Positions 16,906-25,496 of a stretch of 35,891 nt of DNA are shown here, one piece after another (the first letter of the stretch is position 1; every line of letters begins with the position of its first letter). The DNA is taken from NCBI GenBank assembly GCA_963981015.1, contig CAXCCG010000017.1, forward strand, positions 1 to 35,891, written 5' to 3'. The DNA is from Thiopontia sp013349825 (GTDB lineage: Bacteria; Pseudomonadota; Gammaproteobacteria; GCF-002020875). Below the pieces are notes generated by a model. The model had not been told where the DNA came from. It did no database searches and saw only the letters and a list, made by a program, of their open reading frames with translations. The position numbers and the translations under genes were made by a program.

Positions 16906-19900
16906 TTATCCGGCTGAATTATCAATAGTTCGACTATCCTTCAAATTAAGGAGCTGATGGATGTCTTGCAGAATCAGGTAACCGGCAGGAATTAGCAGCA
17001 GACTGATCAAGGTGGCATAGAGGATACCAAAACCGAGTGAAACGGCCATGGGGATCAGGAATTGTGCTTGGGTACTCTTCTCCAGGATCAGCGGTGTCAG
17101 GCCAAAGAAGGTGGTGAGTGATGTGAGGAGGATGGGGCGGAAACGGGCAACACCGGCACTTCGAACAGCCTCGAACAAGGTCATCTTTTCCCGTACCTTG
17201 CGGTTGATCCACTCCACCAGAATCAGGCTGTCATTTACCACCACACCAGCAAGCGCTAACATCCCCATGATACTGATAAGGCTGAGATTCATCCCCAATG
17301 CAAAGTGACCCAGTAGCGCGCCAACGATGCTGAAAGGAATTACCAGCATTACCAGAACGGGCTGGCTCCAGGAGCGTAGCGGGATCGCAAGTAGAGCATA
17401 GATCATGCTAAACGAGAGCAGGGTTCCAAGCAGCAGACTACCAAAAGAGCGTTGTTGTTCGCGTAGCTCACCTTCAAAGCTGCTCTTTATTCCGGGGTGT
17501 TCCTGTTCCAGTTGTTTGAGGAATGGTTCGAGATCGCGTCGGATTTTGTTGGTGTCAGCCTTCTTTTTATCCAGATCTGCTGTGATGTTAATGGCCCGTT
17601 TACGGTCGATGCGGGTGATTTCAGAGAATGAGCGACCATGGGTAAAGTGGGCAATATTACCAATGGGCACTTCACTGCCATCGGCAGTACGGATTCTCAT
17701 CATCTCCAGTGTTTCTATAGAGCTGCGTTGCTGTTTCGGGTAGCGGACGATGACCCGCACGTCATCACGTCCGCGTTGGATACGTTGTACTTCAGCACCA
17801 AAAAAGGCATGGCGAATCTGTTGCCCCAACTCTTGTGTTGAAATGCCCAGGTTGGCAGCTTCAGGTTTGAGTGAGATCTGGATCTCCGGTTTACCCTTCT
17901 CAAAGTTATCCTGAATATCGAACAGTTCAGGATATTCCGCAAGGCGCTGGCGTATTTGCGCAGCCACCCTGCCCAGCGTGGGGAAATCATGTCCTGTTAA
18001 CTGAATATCAATGGGGTCACCGCTGCGACCAATTTCGGCCCGGAAGTTGAGTTCATCTGAGCCGGGAATTTTTCCAATAGCTTTACGCCACTGTTTAACC
18101 AACTCTTTGGTGGAGATACTCAGTGTACGCTCTTCTGGAGGGGTCAGCTCCAGACTTACCTGACCCAATTCAGGCTTACCGGCACTATCCCGGTTATGCA
18201 TATTGCCCGCCTTCCAGCCAACGCTCAGCAGGATGTTTTGGATGATAGATTCACTGCTATCAGGGTCGCGGTACTTCTGTTGCAGTTGTTCTGCAGCCTC
18301 GGCAATTGAGCGTATATAGCGCTCGGTTACATGGCTGGGGGTTCCGGGTTGCATGGTAAGTGTGGCGCGCGCGGTCTCACTCTGTACCTTGGGGAAGAAG
18401 CTGAAGCCGTAGCGACCGCTGATGACAAAACTGACCACAATCAGGGTGAAGCCAATAAACAGCGCAAAGGTCAGGTAACGGAATTTGAGCACCTGCTCCA
18501 GCAAGGGCCGGTAGTAACGCAGGATTGCCCGCTCAAGACCATCGGCAATGGCCTGTTGAATTCTGGTCAGTAGTCCCCTCTGTTGTTGATGCCTCATACG
18601 GATATGGCGCAGGTGTGCGGGCAGGATTAGTTTGGATTCGGTCCAGGAGAAGAGCAGTACCGGAATAATAACCATTGGAATCTGGGCAAACAGTGAACCA
18701 CGCCGGCCCTCAATAAAGAGTAGTGGCAGAAAGGCAGCCAGCGTGGTCAGTAGCCCAAAGGTTACGGGTACGGCTACCTCGCGCGCCCCCTGAATGGCGG
18801 CATCAATCGAGGACTCTGCCCGCTGCAGATGGGTATAGATATTCTCTCCGGTGATGATGGCATCATCGACCACAATACCCAGCACCAGAATAAAGGCGAA
18901 GAGGCTGATAATATTGAGTGTGACTCCCATTTCCGGAAGTAAAGCAAGGGCACCCAAAAAGCTGATGGGGATTCCCACGCAGACCCAGAATGCGACTGAG
19001 AGGCGCAGAAAGAGCGTGAGGCAGAGAAAGACCAGCAATCCACCCTGCCAGGCACTATTGAGCAGTGTATTGAGACGAAGTTGCACGATACGGGCGCGAT
19101 CACGCCAGTAACCCAGCGAGACCCCTTCAGGCATCTTGCTATGACTCTCTGCAATGTAGCCACGAACTGCCCGGCTGACGTCGAGTACATTTTGCTGTCC
19201 GGTGCGGAAGATATCGATGATGACTGCGGGTCTTCCATTGAATTCCGAGAACAGTGGGGTCTCTTCAAACCCATCTTCAATGTTTGCAATTTCGCGCAAG
19301 GTCAATTGTGTACCATCTGGATAGGAGCGGATGGGGATGGCGTAGAACTCCTCACCACTATAGAGTTGCCCCTGGGTTCGTAAAACGATCTCACTGTTCT
19401 CACTTTTGAGCGTGCCGGCAGGAAGATCAGTTGAGTGGCGTTGGATCGCTTTCACTACATCATTAAAGGTGAGATTATGTTGGGCAAGGGTGTACTCATC
19501 AACTTCAATCTGAATCTCAAAGGGCCGAATGCCGACCCGTTCTGCCAGATTGACATCTGCAAGTGCAGTAAGCTCATCCAGCACCTGCTCCCCAAGTTGA
19601 TGGAGCTCTTTGCCTGGAAGATCACCGGTGACCACAACACTGATTGCCTGCCTGCGGAAGGCTTGAACGGCATAGACCGGACGCTCGACCTCAGATGGAA
19701 AGGTATTGATGGCATCCACTTCACCTTTGATATCATCGAGTATCAAACGGGCACGACCTGCCCCGGTCTCGACAGTGACCACGCCAGCATCTTCAAAGGC
19801 AGTGGAGTAGATTTCAGTGATACCGTCAAGCCCTGCAATTGCATCTTCAATGCGTAGCAGAATGGACTTCTCGATCTCGGCAGGGCTTGCGCCTCGATAG

Positions 19901-20061
19901 GAGGTGGCGATGTTGATCCGGTCACGTTCAAACTGGGGAAAAACTTCAAGGATGATCCGATCCGAGAGCGACCAGAGTCCCAAAACTACAATAAAACCCA
20001 TCAATAGGTTTGCGGCAACCTCATTGCGTGCAAACCAACTGATAATGCCACGATCAGACAT
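16906..20061 (-). CDS. RND-family efflux pump inner-membrane permease
   Basis: A 1051-residue protein with the 12-segment, two-periplasmic-domain layout of RND exporters: a first helix near 13-33, a large periplasmic loop to about 335, a cluster of helices to about 540, a second loop to about 860 and final helices. The TM4 proton-relay pair is seen in LGIVVDDAIITGENIY. The matching TM10 position is VVVNDSLILVEW, without the lysine of AcrB, as in a large class of marine RND pumps. The gene follows the adaptor gene directly (TAG then ATG with no gap). The substrate is unknown; the pump uses proton flow to move compounds out through the outer-membrane factor encoded upstream. Confidence 0.9.
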   Translation of the reverse strand: MSDRGIISWFARNEVAANLLMGFIVVLGLWSLSDRIILEVFPQFERDRINIATSYRGASPAEIEKSILLRIEDAIAGLDGITEIYSTAFEDAGVVTVETGAGRARLILDDIKGEVDAINTFPSEVERPVYAVQAFRRQAISVVVTGDLPGKELHQLGEQVLDELTALADVNLAERVGIRPFEIQIEVDEYTLAQHNLTFNDVVKAIQRHSTDLPAGTLKSENSEIVLRTQGQLYSGEEFYAIPIRSYPDGTQLTLREIANIEDGFEETPLFSEFNGRPAVIIDIFRTGQQNVLDVSRAVRGYIAESHSKMPEGVSLGYWRDRARIVQLRLNTLLNSAWQGGLLVFLCLTLFLRLSVAFWVCVGIPISFLGALALLPEMGVTLNIISLFAFILVLGIVVDDAIITGENIYTHLQRAESSIDAAIQGAREVAVPVTFGLLTTLAAFLPLLFIEGRRGSLFAQIPMVIIPVLLFSWTESKLILPAHLRHIRMRHQQQRGLLTRIQQAIADGLERAILRYYRPLLEQVLKFRYLTFALFIGFTLIVVSFVISGRYGFSFFPKVQSETARATLTMQPGTPSHVTERYIRSIAEAAEQLQQKYRDPDSSESIIQNILLSVGWKAGNMHNRDSAGKPELGQVSLELTPPEERTLSISTKELVKQWRKAIGKIPGSDELNFRAEIGRSGDPIDIQLTGHDFPTLGRVAAQIRQRLAEYPELFDIQDNFEKGKPEIQISLKPEAANLGISTQELGQQIRHAFFGAEVQRIQRGRDDVRVIVRYPKQQRSSIETLEMMRIRTADGSEVPIGNIAHFTHGRSFSEITRIDRKRAINITADLDKKKADTNKIRRDLEPFLKQLEQEHPGIKSSFEGELREQQRSFGSLLLGTLLSFSMIYALLAIPLRSWSQPVLVMLVIPFSIVGALLGHFALGMNLSLISIMGMLALAGVVVNDSLILVEWINRKVREKMTLFEAVRSAGVARFRPILLTSLTTFFGLTPLILEKSTQAQFLIPMAVSLGFGILYATLISLLLIPAGYLILQDIHQLLNLKDSRTIDNSAG

Positions 20062-21201
20062 CTATTTGACCTCGTCTTTGACCGTTACCTGCATACCATT
20101 AGGTGCATAGGGTAGAGAGGTGGTTATAACCTGCTCTCCATGGCTGACACCGGAAGAGATCACCAGTTGATCTGTCTCTTGCCACAAAACTTTAATCTCT
20201 CTGCGCTGAAGGCGATGCTCTGCATCAACTACTAAGACCTCATTGCCACTACGTACAGCAACACGGGGAATTCTAAAAGTATTTTTAAGAGTGATACCTT
20301 CGATCTCTGCGCGCACGAACTGACCAACTTTCAGGGCGGGGCGTTGCTTATGAGATTGATAGGGGTTTGGGATCTGTGCCACCAGATAGAGCTGCTGGGT
20401 TCGTGGGTCAAGGGTGGCCTCACTACGGATGAGTGTGCCTTCCCAGGCGGTGTCGCTACTGCTTGTGGTGAGACGCACCTGGGGATGGTAACCCGTTTCG
20501 GGGAGTGTCATGAAGCGTGCCTGCCGATCTGTGACCGGTAGCCGTACTTCTGCGAGATCAGTGGCATAGAGTGTGGCGAGAGGTGTCCCGACCGTTACAA
20601 ACTGTCCTAGATCGACTTGCTGCTCGAGTACCCTGCCGGCATAGGGGGCAATAATTTGTGTGCGTTCCAGGTTACGCTCTGCCTGCGCCAGACGTGCCTC
20701 TGCTGCGGCCAGTTTGGCTTGTGCCTCGGCCAATTGTGGCTGATAGAGAGTCAGTTTTGTGGGTACACCACTGAGTGATAGCTGCTCCCAGTTCTGTTTT
20801 GCCTGGGTGGCCTCAGCACGAGTCTTTTCGAGTGCCAGTACAGTTTGAGAGCGTTCAGCCTGAGCGATGGTGACGGCATATTGATAGTCGGTAGGGTCGA
20901 GGGTGAGCAGAATCTCTCCCGCCTGAAAAAAACTACCGGGGCGAAAATTGGGTGAGGTGGTTGTGATGCGCCCTTTGATTTCAGCGACCAGCGCTGTTTG
21001 AGTCGCTGGAGTAATGGTGCCACGGCTGTGGAGAGTGACAGGGTAGTCCTCTGTGATCAGCTTGACCGCATTAACAATCGGTTTTTCTGCTTTGGCGGGT
21101 TTACGTTCTGTCTCTGGCGCAGTTTGGATGAGATAGCGGCTTGCGGCAAAACTGAGCGTAATCACCATCAGCGGTAGTATAATTTTCATCAATCGGTTCA
21201 C
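20062..21201 (-). CDS. RND efflux periplasmic adaptor (membrane-fusion) protein
   Basis: A 379-residue HlyD/AcrA-type adaptor. It has an N-terminal membrane anchor (about 5-25, LMKIILPLMVITLSFAA), a lipoyl-like half-motif, a coiled-coil hairpin (about 120-180, rich in Ala, Glu and Gln) and a beta-barrel with IIAPYAGRVLEQQVDLGQFVTVG (about 190-210). The start is GTG, overlapping the upstream TolC-like stop by one base (TAGTG). The ATG four codons later is an alternative. It bridges the permease and the outer-membrane channel. Operon order is outer-membrane factor, adaptor, permease. Confidence 0.9.
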   Translation of the reverse strand: MNRLMKIILPLMVITLSFAASRYLIQTAPETERKPAKAEKPIVNAVKLITEDYPVTLHSRGTITPATQTALVAEIKGRITTTSPNFRPGSFFQAGEILLTLDPTDYQYAVTIAQAERSQTVLALEKTRAEATQAKQNWEQLSLSGVPTKLTLYQPQLAEAQAKLAAAEARLAQAERNLERTQIIAPYAGRVLEQQVDLGQFVTVGTPLATLYATDLAEVRLPVTDRQARFMTLPETGYHPQVRLTTSSSDTAWEGTLIRSEATLDPRTQQLYLVAQIPNPYQSHKQRPALKVGQFVRAEIEGITLKNTFRIPRVAVRSGNEVLVVDAEHRLQRREIKVLWQETDQLVISSGVSHGEQVITTSLPYAPNGMQVTVKDEVK

Positions 21202-22634
21202 TAGAAAGATCCACCCAGTGCCAGATAAAGTTGTATGCGGTTGTCAATATGCTTTGCAATGGCATTGAGGTGGGCGCTTTGCTGGTCATAGGCGCGTTGT
21301 TGCGTATCTAAAAGGGTCAGGATATCAATGAGACCACTTTGGTAACGTGAGAGCGCCAGGTCCGAAGCCTTTCCGGACTCTTCTGCAGCCTGAAGCAGTA
21401 CGTGGACACGTTGTTGTTGAAATTGCTCTGCGGTCAAATGGTTCTCTACCTCATGAAAGGCATTGAAAACGATCTCTGCGTAGTCTGTAGCAGCCTGTTT
21501 CTGGTTGATCAGTTTGATCCGCTCTTCTGCTTTCAGCTGATCTTGTTGGAAAAGTGGTTGGGATAGGTTGCCCAGCAGATTCCACAGCAGGTGATCCCAA
21601 TCGAGCAAATCTTTCAGTTCACTGCTTGAGGTACCGCTCTGGGCTGTCAGAGAAAAAGAGGGAAGTCGACGTTTTGCAGCAACTTCTGTATCGAAAACAG
21701 TGGCCTGCCAGCGTGCATGGCTGGCGTTAATGTCGGGTCTTCGATCAAGTAGTTCAGAGGGTAGCCCCGCAGGAATAGAGGCACTCATTGTGGGGAGGCT
21801 GTCAGTCACGGTGATGGTGGCTGAAGGGTAACGTCCAACCAGTATCTCCAGAGTGCGTAGCTGCTGTTTCAGGTTGAGTTGCTGGATGAGTAGTCGCTCC
21901 TTGGAAAGGGCCACTTCGCTACGTGCAAGGTGAAGGTCTAATGCATCCGTAAGCCCTCTGCGGTAGCGTGCCTCGATCACTTCGAGAGCCTGTTGATAAC
22001 GTTGTAAACGTTTCTGTGAAAGCTGAATCTGCTGTTTTTGCTCAACAGCTGCAAACCAGTTTCTGCTGACGGATGCCGCCAGTGAGAGTTTAGCCGCCCG
22101 GAGGTCGGTTGCTGATGCCTGTTCCCGGACTGCTGCTGCGCGCTGCTGGTCAGAAAGTCGGTTCCATAAATCAGGCTCCCAGAGAGCGGTGAGCTGAAGT
22201 GTATGCTGGGTTGATTGGGAGGAGAGTCCTGTTGAAGATTGGCTGCGACTGCGCTGGCTTGAAAGTCCGCCTTCAATAGTAGGACGGAGATGGGTTTCTG
22301 CAATGAGAGTGCTTTGCTGCGCGCTCTGCCAATTAAGAATAGTTTTCTGAAGGGTTTGATTGTGAGTCATGGACTCAGTAACTAATTGATTTAACTCTGG
22401 AGAGTTGAATTCTTTGAGCCAATTAACCGGCTGCGGGTAGCTACTACTCTTGTTTGGTGTGGATAGATTGTCTGCAATGTCTGTGATGGGTTGATCGGTG
22501 ACCCATTTGTCTGGAGTAATTACAGTAGGCTGGCTGACTGATTGAACGGTCTGCTGTGAGCAGCCGTTCAGCAATATAGCCAAAAGGAGTACCATGGGTA
22601 GCTGCTGCTGATGTAAATAGGGTTTGCCGCTCAT
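21201..22634 (-). CDS. TolC/OprM-type outer-membrane efflux lipoprotein
   Basis: A 477-residue outer-membrane factor with a lipoprotein signal (LLAILLNGC, Cys25). Two homologous halves of long helices follow, as in NodT/OprM proteins: the first about 75-230, the second about 290-460, with repeated RYQSGLIDILTLLDTQQ and RYRRGLTDALDLHLARSEV segments that mark the helix-hairpin repeats. It forms the exit duct of the RND pump. It is the first gene of the efflux operon and is divergent from the SulP gene across a 258-base gap with palindromes. Confidence 0.88.
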   Translation of the reverse strand: MSGKPYLHQQQLPMVLLLAILLNGCSQQTVQSVSQPTVITPDKWVTDQPITDIADNLSTPNKSSSYPQPVNWLKEFNSPELNQLVTESMTHNQTLQKTILNWQSAQQSTLIAETHLRPTIEGGLSSQRSRSQSSTGLSSQSTQHTLQLTALWEPDLWNRLSDQQRAAAVREQASATDLRAAKLSLAASVSRNWFAAVEQKQQIQLSQKRLQRYQQALEVIEARYRRGLTDALDLHLARSEVALSKERLLIQQLNLKQQLRTLEILVGRYPSATITVTDSLPTMSASIPAGLPSELLDRRPDINASHARWQATVFDTEVAAKRRLPSFSLTAQSGTSSSELKDLLDWDHLLWNLLGNLSQPLFQQDQLKAEERIKLINQKQAATDYAEIVFNAFHEVENHLTAEQFQQQRVHVLLQAAEESGKASDLALSRYQSGLIDILTLLDTQQRAYDQQSAHLNAIAKHIDNRIQLYLALGGSF

Positions 22635-22763
22635 AAGGTTATCATGATGTTGTTGGTTGTGATTTGTCTACTGTAGCGGGAAAATTGGAGTGTATCTTGA
22701 AAGATCCAAGGTTTATTTAATTCGGTAATAAATATCAGTACTTAGCGATATTTCTGATATCTT

Positions 22764-22794
22764 CTTGATATATCAAGTGATTACCTGCTATTAT
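22764..22794 (+). promoter_or_regulatory. SulP promoter with a palindromic operator over the -35
   Basis: TTGATA (22765-22770) and TATTAT (22789-22794) with an 18-base spacer form a good sigma70 promoter facing the SulP gene, about 90 bases before its start. The -35 sits inside the perfect 14-base palindrome CTTGATATATCAAG (22764-22777). A second inverted repeat, GATAT..ATATC (22747-22761), lies just upstream. A dimeric repressor bound here would block RNA polymerase. The region also contains the start of the divergent efflux operon, so the site may control both. Confidence 0.55.
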
Positions 22795-22892
22795 ATCGCA
22801 CTTTCCGCAGAACCGTACACTCCTCGTGTCGCCATGATACAGGGATTTTTATCGTTTGTACTTTTTATAACTAATTGAATGGTATGTAATTT

Positions 22893-24713
22893 ATGGATAA
22901 GGTAAAACAATTTTTCCCCTTCTTGGCCTGGTTCCCAATGGATGGTGCAACCATTCGTGCGGACCTTGTTGCAGGAATAACGGTTGCATTGGTACTAATT
23001 CCACAATCGATGGCATATGCTCAGTTGGCTGGGTTGCCCGCCTATTTTGGACTCTACGCATCTTTCTTACCGGTGATGGTGGCAGCACTTTGGGGTTCCT
23101 CAAAACAGTTGGGAACAGGGCCGGTCGCAGTTGTCTCATTATTGACAGCAGTTGCAGTGGGGGCGGCATTGCAAAGCCAGCTTCCCAAGATTGGAGTCAG
23201 CAGTATCGATGCGATGACTCAAGAGCAGTTAATTGAGTTTTATGTGCCACTTGCGGTTCTACTGGCCCTGTTAGTCGGTCTGTTTCAACTTACGTTAGGT
23301 GTCTTGAAGTTGGGGGTTGTGGTCAACTTTCTCTCACATCCGGTTATTGTTGGTTTTACCAATGCGGCGGCGATGGTCATTGGCTTATCTCAGCTCAATA
23401 AGATTTTCGGGGTCAGTAAAGAGCGCTCAGATTTTTTTCTGGGAGATATCTGGGGTGTTTTGCAGCAGATAGGAGCGACCCATTGGGAGACGCTGGTGAT
23501 GGGTGTGCTGGCATTTGTAATCATGATGGGAACCAAGAAGTATCTACCCAAATTACCCGGTGTTTTGATGGCCGTAGCAGTGACTACACTGTTGAGTTGG
23601 GGGCTTGATTTTCAGGGGATGGGTGGGGCCGTTGTGGGGTCGATTCCGGAAGGTCTTCCGACTATCAAGGTTCCAACAATCAATCTTGAGGTATTGGGTA
23701 TTCTCTTCACCAGCGCAATCGTAATCTCGATGGTTGGCTTTATGGAGGCAATTTCAATTGCTAAGGCGATGGCAGCGAAGACCAAGGATAAAGTTGACCC
23801 TAATCAGGAGTTGATTGGTCAGGGGTTGGGTAATATTGTCGGCAGTTTCTCTCAGGCCTATCCAGCCAGTGGTTCATTTTCACGTTCTGCAGTAAACCTT
23901 AATGCAGGTGCAAAAACCGGAATGTCCTCAGTTTATACTGCGGCTCTGGTTGTGATCACACTGCTCTTTTTGACACCACTACTCTACCATCTACCCAAAG
24001 CGGTACTGGCAGCGGTGATCATGATGGCGGTAATTGGTTTGATCAACTTCAAGGCTTTCAAACATGCTTGGATTGCCAATAAGCATGATGGTGTCGCCTC
24101 CGTAGTTACCTTTGTAGCAACGCTGGGATTTGCACCTCATTTGGATAAAGGCATTATGATTGGAGCGCTGCTTGCTTTGGGACTCTATCTCTACTCCACA
24201 ATGAAACCTCGTGTTGCGATTCTGGGTCGTTACGCGGATGGAACCTTGCGTGATATCCGTGTTCATGACCTGCCCCAGGATAATCGTATTGTTGTTCTAC
24301 GATTTGATGGTTCGCTCTATTTTGCAAATGTCTCCTATTTTGAAGAAGCAGTTCTGGAGGCCCTCTGTGCACGCCCGGATGTAAAATATTTTCTGGTAGT
24401 GGGTGATGCCATTAACTCGCTCGATGCCTCTGGAGAAGAGATGTTGCATCAATTGGTCTCCCGCCTGAAAGATAATGGGGTCACACTGGTCTTTAGTGGT
24501 CTGAAGCGACAAATTCATGGGGTTATGCAGAGAACGGGGCTGTTTGGACATATCGGTGCAGAGAACATTCACCCGGATGAAGATATGGCAATCGATTATA
24601 TCTACCACCGTCTTGATGGTGATGAGTTTGATGAGCGTTACTGCCTGCTCTTGACGCCCGAGGCTACACCGCGTAACAGCGCCTATCGAGATGCACTGGA
24701 AGAGACCTTTTAG
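22893..24713 (+). CDS. SulP/SLC26-family anion transporter with STAS domain
   Basis: A 606-residue transporter. The N-terminal sulfate-transporter motif is visible as ALVLIPQSMAYAQLAGLPAYFGLY (about 31-54), followed by about 12-14 membrane segments, with SAIVISMVGFMEAISIAKAMA (about 274-294) and PASGSFSRSAVN (about 324-335). The C-terminal STAS domain (about 450-560) includes NSLDASGEEMLHQL. SulP proteins carry sulfate, bicarbonate or other anions. In a sulfur oxidiser with a DAB operon nearby, bicarbonate uptake and sulfate export are both plausible; the sequence does not decide. The ribosome site is weak (GGTATG). It is followed after 3 bases by a thioredoxin gene, suggesting an operon. Confidence 0.9.
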   Translation: MDKVKQFFPFLAWFPMDGATIRADLVAGITVALVLIPQSMAYAQLAGLPAYFGLYASFLPVMVAALWGSSKQLGTGPVAVVSLLTAVAVGAALQSQLPKIGVSSIDAMTQEQLIEFYVPLAVLLALLVGLFQLTLGVLKLGVVVNFLSHPVIVGFTNAAAMVIGLSQLNKIFGVSKERSDFFLGDIWGVLQQIGATHWETLVMGVLAFVIMMGTKKYLPKLPGVLMAVAVTTLLSWGLDFQGMGGAVVGSIPEGLPTIKVPTINLEVLGILFTSAIVISMVGFMEAISIAKAMAAKTKDKVDPNQELIGQGLGNIVGSFSQAYPASGSFSRSAVNLNAGAKTGMSSVYTAALVVITLLFLTPLLYHLPKAVLAAVIMMAVIGLINFKAFKHAWIANKHDGVASVVTFVATLGFAPHLDKGIMIGALLALGLYLYSTMKPRVAILGRYADGTLRDIRVHDLPQDNRIVVLRFDGSLYFANVSYFEEAVLEALCARPDVKYFLVVGDAINSLDASGEEMLHQLVSRLKDNGVTLVFSGLKRQIHGVMQRTGLFGHIGAENIHPDEDMAIDYIYHRLDGDEFDERYCLLLTPEATPRNSAYRDALEETF

Positions 24714-24716
24714 GGC

Positions 24717-25085
24717 GTGAGTTCAGTGAGTGCCTACCCGGCGATTTCCTGGCTATGTGAGGTTGATGTTGATAACTTCGAACAGACTGTTATTAAAGAG
24801 TCTGAACGGCGTCTGGTGATTCTGGATATCAGTGCGGAGTGGTGTGGCCCATGCAAGGTATTAGAGCCTGTGATGATGCGCCTGGCCGAAGCGTATGGGG
24901 GGCGTTTTATGCTGGCAAAGCTGGAAGCTGAAGATGAAAATATGAAGATTGCAGGTCGATATGGAGCGCGGGGTTTTCCTACAGTGGTTGCGATTGTTGA
25001 GGGAAAAGAGATTGATCGATTTCAAAGTGCCCAGACAGAGTCCTTTGTCAGGGCGTTTATTGAGCGAAACTTGGGTATAGAGTAG
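24717..25085 (+). CDS. Thioredoxin-family protein
   Basis: A 122-residue thioredoxin-fold protein with the active site WCGPCK (Cys43, Cys46) and the cis-proline motif GFPTVV (about 86-91). It lacks a signal peptide and so acts in the cytoplasm. It has a longer, more acidic N-terminus than TrxA, so it is a paralogue rather than clearly trxA. The start is GTG three bases after the SulP stop; a second GTG at 24726 is possible. Coupling to SulP is a recurring theme in autotrophs, but no partner is known here. Confidence 0.85.
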   Translation: MSSVSAYPAISWLCEVDVDNFEQTVIKESERRLVILDISAEWCGPCKVLEPVMMRLAEAYGGRFMLAKLEAEDENMKIAGRYGARGFPTVVAIVEGKEIDRFQSAQTESFVRAFIERNLGIE

Positions 25086-25088
25086 ACT

Positions 25089-25200
25089 AAGGAACCTCTG
25101 AACAGGCTTGGGTAATTTGAATTACGTCCATAGCGCCCAAGATCAAGGCGGAGATCGCAGCGAATAGCAGCCACTCAGCCTTAAGGAGCTGATTATCTTC
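25089..25200. repeat. Structured, repeat-like intergenic element
   Basis: The stretch begins with AAGGAACCTCTGAACAGG and contains nested inverted repeats. CTTGGG (25107-25112) pairs with CCCAAG (25136-25141). Inside them GTAATT (25112-25117) pairs with AATTAC (25120-25125). It is more GC-rich and different in texture from the flanking AT-rich spacer. This looks like a REP-like or MITE-like element or the end of a decayed insertion sequence. No second copy was noticed in this window, so its repeat nature is unproven. Confidence 0.35.
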
Positions 25201-25245
25201 AGTTGCCTAATAGGCTTATTGTAAGTAATTGTTCTGGATGGAAAA

Positions 25246-25361
25246 TAAAAAAGCCGCGGCCCATATCCTTATGGAACCGCGGCAAGAAAAATAACCATCA
25301 AAGGAGGAGTATGGTTATTTCGGTCTTCTGGATGGCTCTCTAAAACCATGCCAGAAGAATC
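25246..25361 (-). ncRNA. Candidate small RNA with a C-rich anti-Shine-Dalgarno loop
   Basis: Reading the minus strand, a near-consensus promoter (25365-25393) is followed by three hairpins and a T-rich end, giving a transcript of about 110-115 nt. Hairpin 1: 25324-25335 pairs with 25346-25358 (12 bp, one bulge). Hairpin 2: 25289-25298 pairs with 25311-25320 (10 bp), exposing the loop ACUCCUCCUUUG. Hairpin 3: GCCGCGG (25253-25259) pairs with CCGCGGC (25277-25283), with an inner CCATA/TATGG stem, then TTTTTTATTTT: an intrinsic terminator. A CUCCUCCUUU loop is complementary to ribosome sites and is typical of C-rich trans-acting small RNAs. A 26-codon frame (ATG 25350) lies inside but has no ribosome site. 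Confidence 0.75.
25253..25283 (-). terminator. Intrinsic terminator of the candidate small RNA
   Basis: On the minus strand GCCGCGG..CCGCGGC (25283 down to 25253), with an inner TATGG-type stem, is followed directly by six T, one A and four T (25252-25242). On the plus strand no T run follows, so it works for minus-strand transcription only. No protein gene on that strand reads into it, which is why a small RNA is proposed. Confidence 0.8.
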
Positions 25362-25364
25362 TAT

Positions 25365-25393
25365 ATTATAGATTGCTAATATAATAAAATCAA
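25365..25393 (-). promoter_or_regulatory. Sigma70 promoter of the candidate small RNA
   Basis: On the minus strand TTGATT (25393-25388), a 17-base spacer and a perfect TATAAT (25370-25365) predict a start at about 25358-25361. The first hairpin of the transcript begins almost exactly there. Confidence 0.7.
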
Positions 25394-25496
25394 GTAGAAT
25401 ATGCGTTCTGCTTACTTTTATTCGATGTTGTTTGAGTGATACGCAGTAAAGTAAAAAGAGTAGGTCTAACTGAAATTATAGAGATCGTAATTCATA

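Noticed and set aside
25201..25222. AATAGGCTTATT near 25210 and again near 29275 as a dispersed repeat
   Set aside because: A shared 12-mer is expected by chance in a window of this size, and no longer similarity surrounds it.
25311..25343. Plus-strand 10-codon frame after AAAGGAGGAG at 25299-25310
   Set aside because: The apparent ribosome site is only about 3 bases from ATG, and the sequence is better explained as the loop and stem of the minus-strand small RNA.
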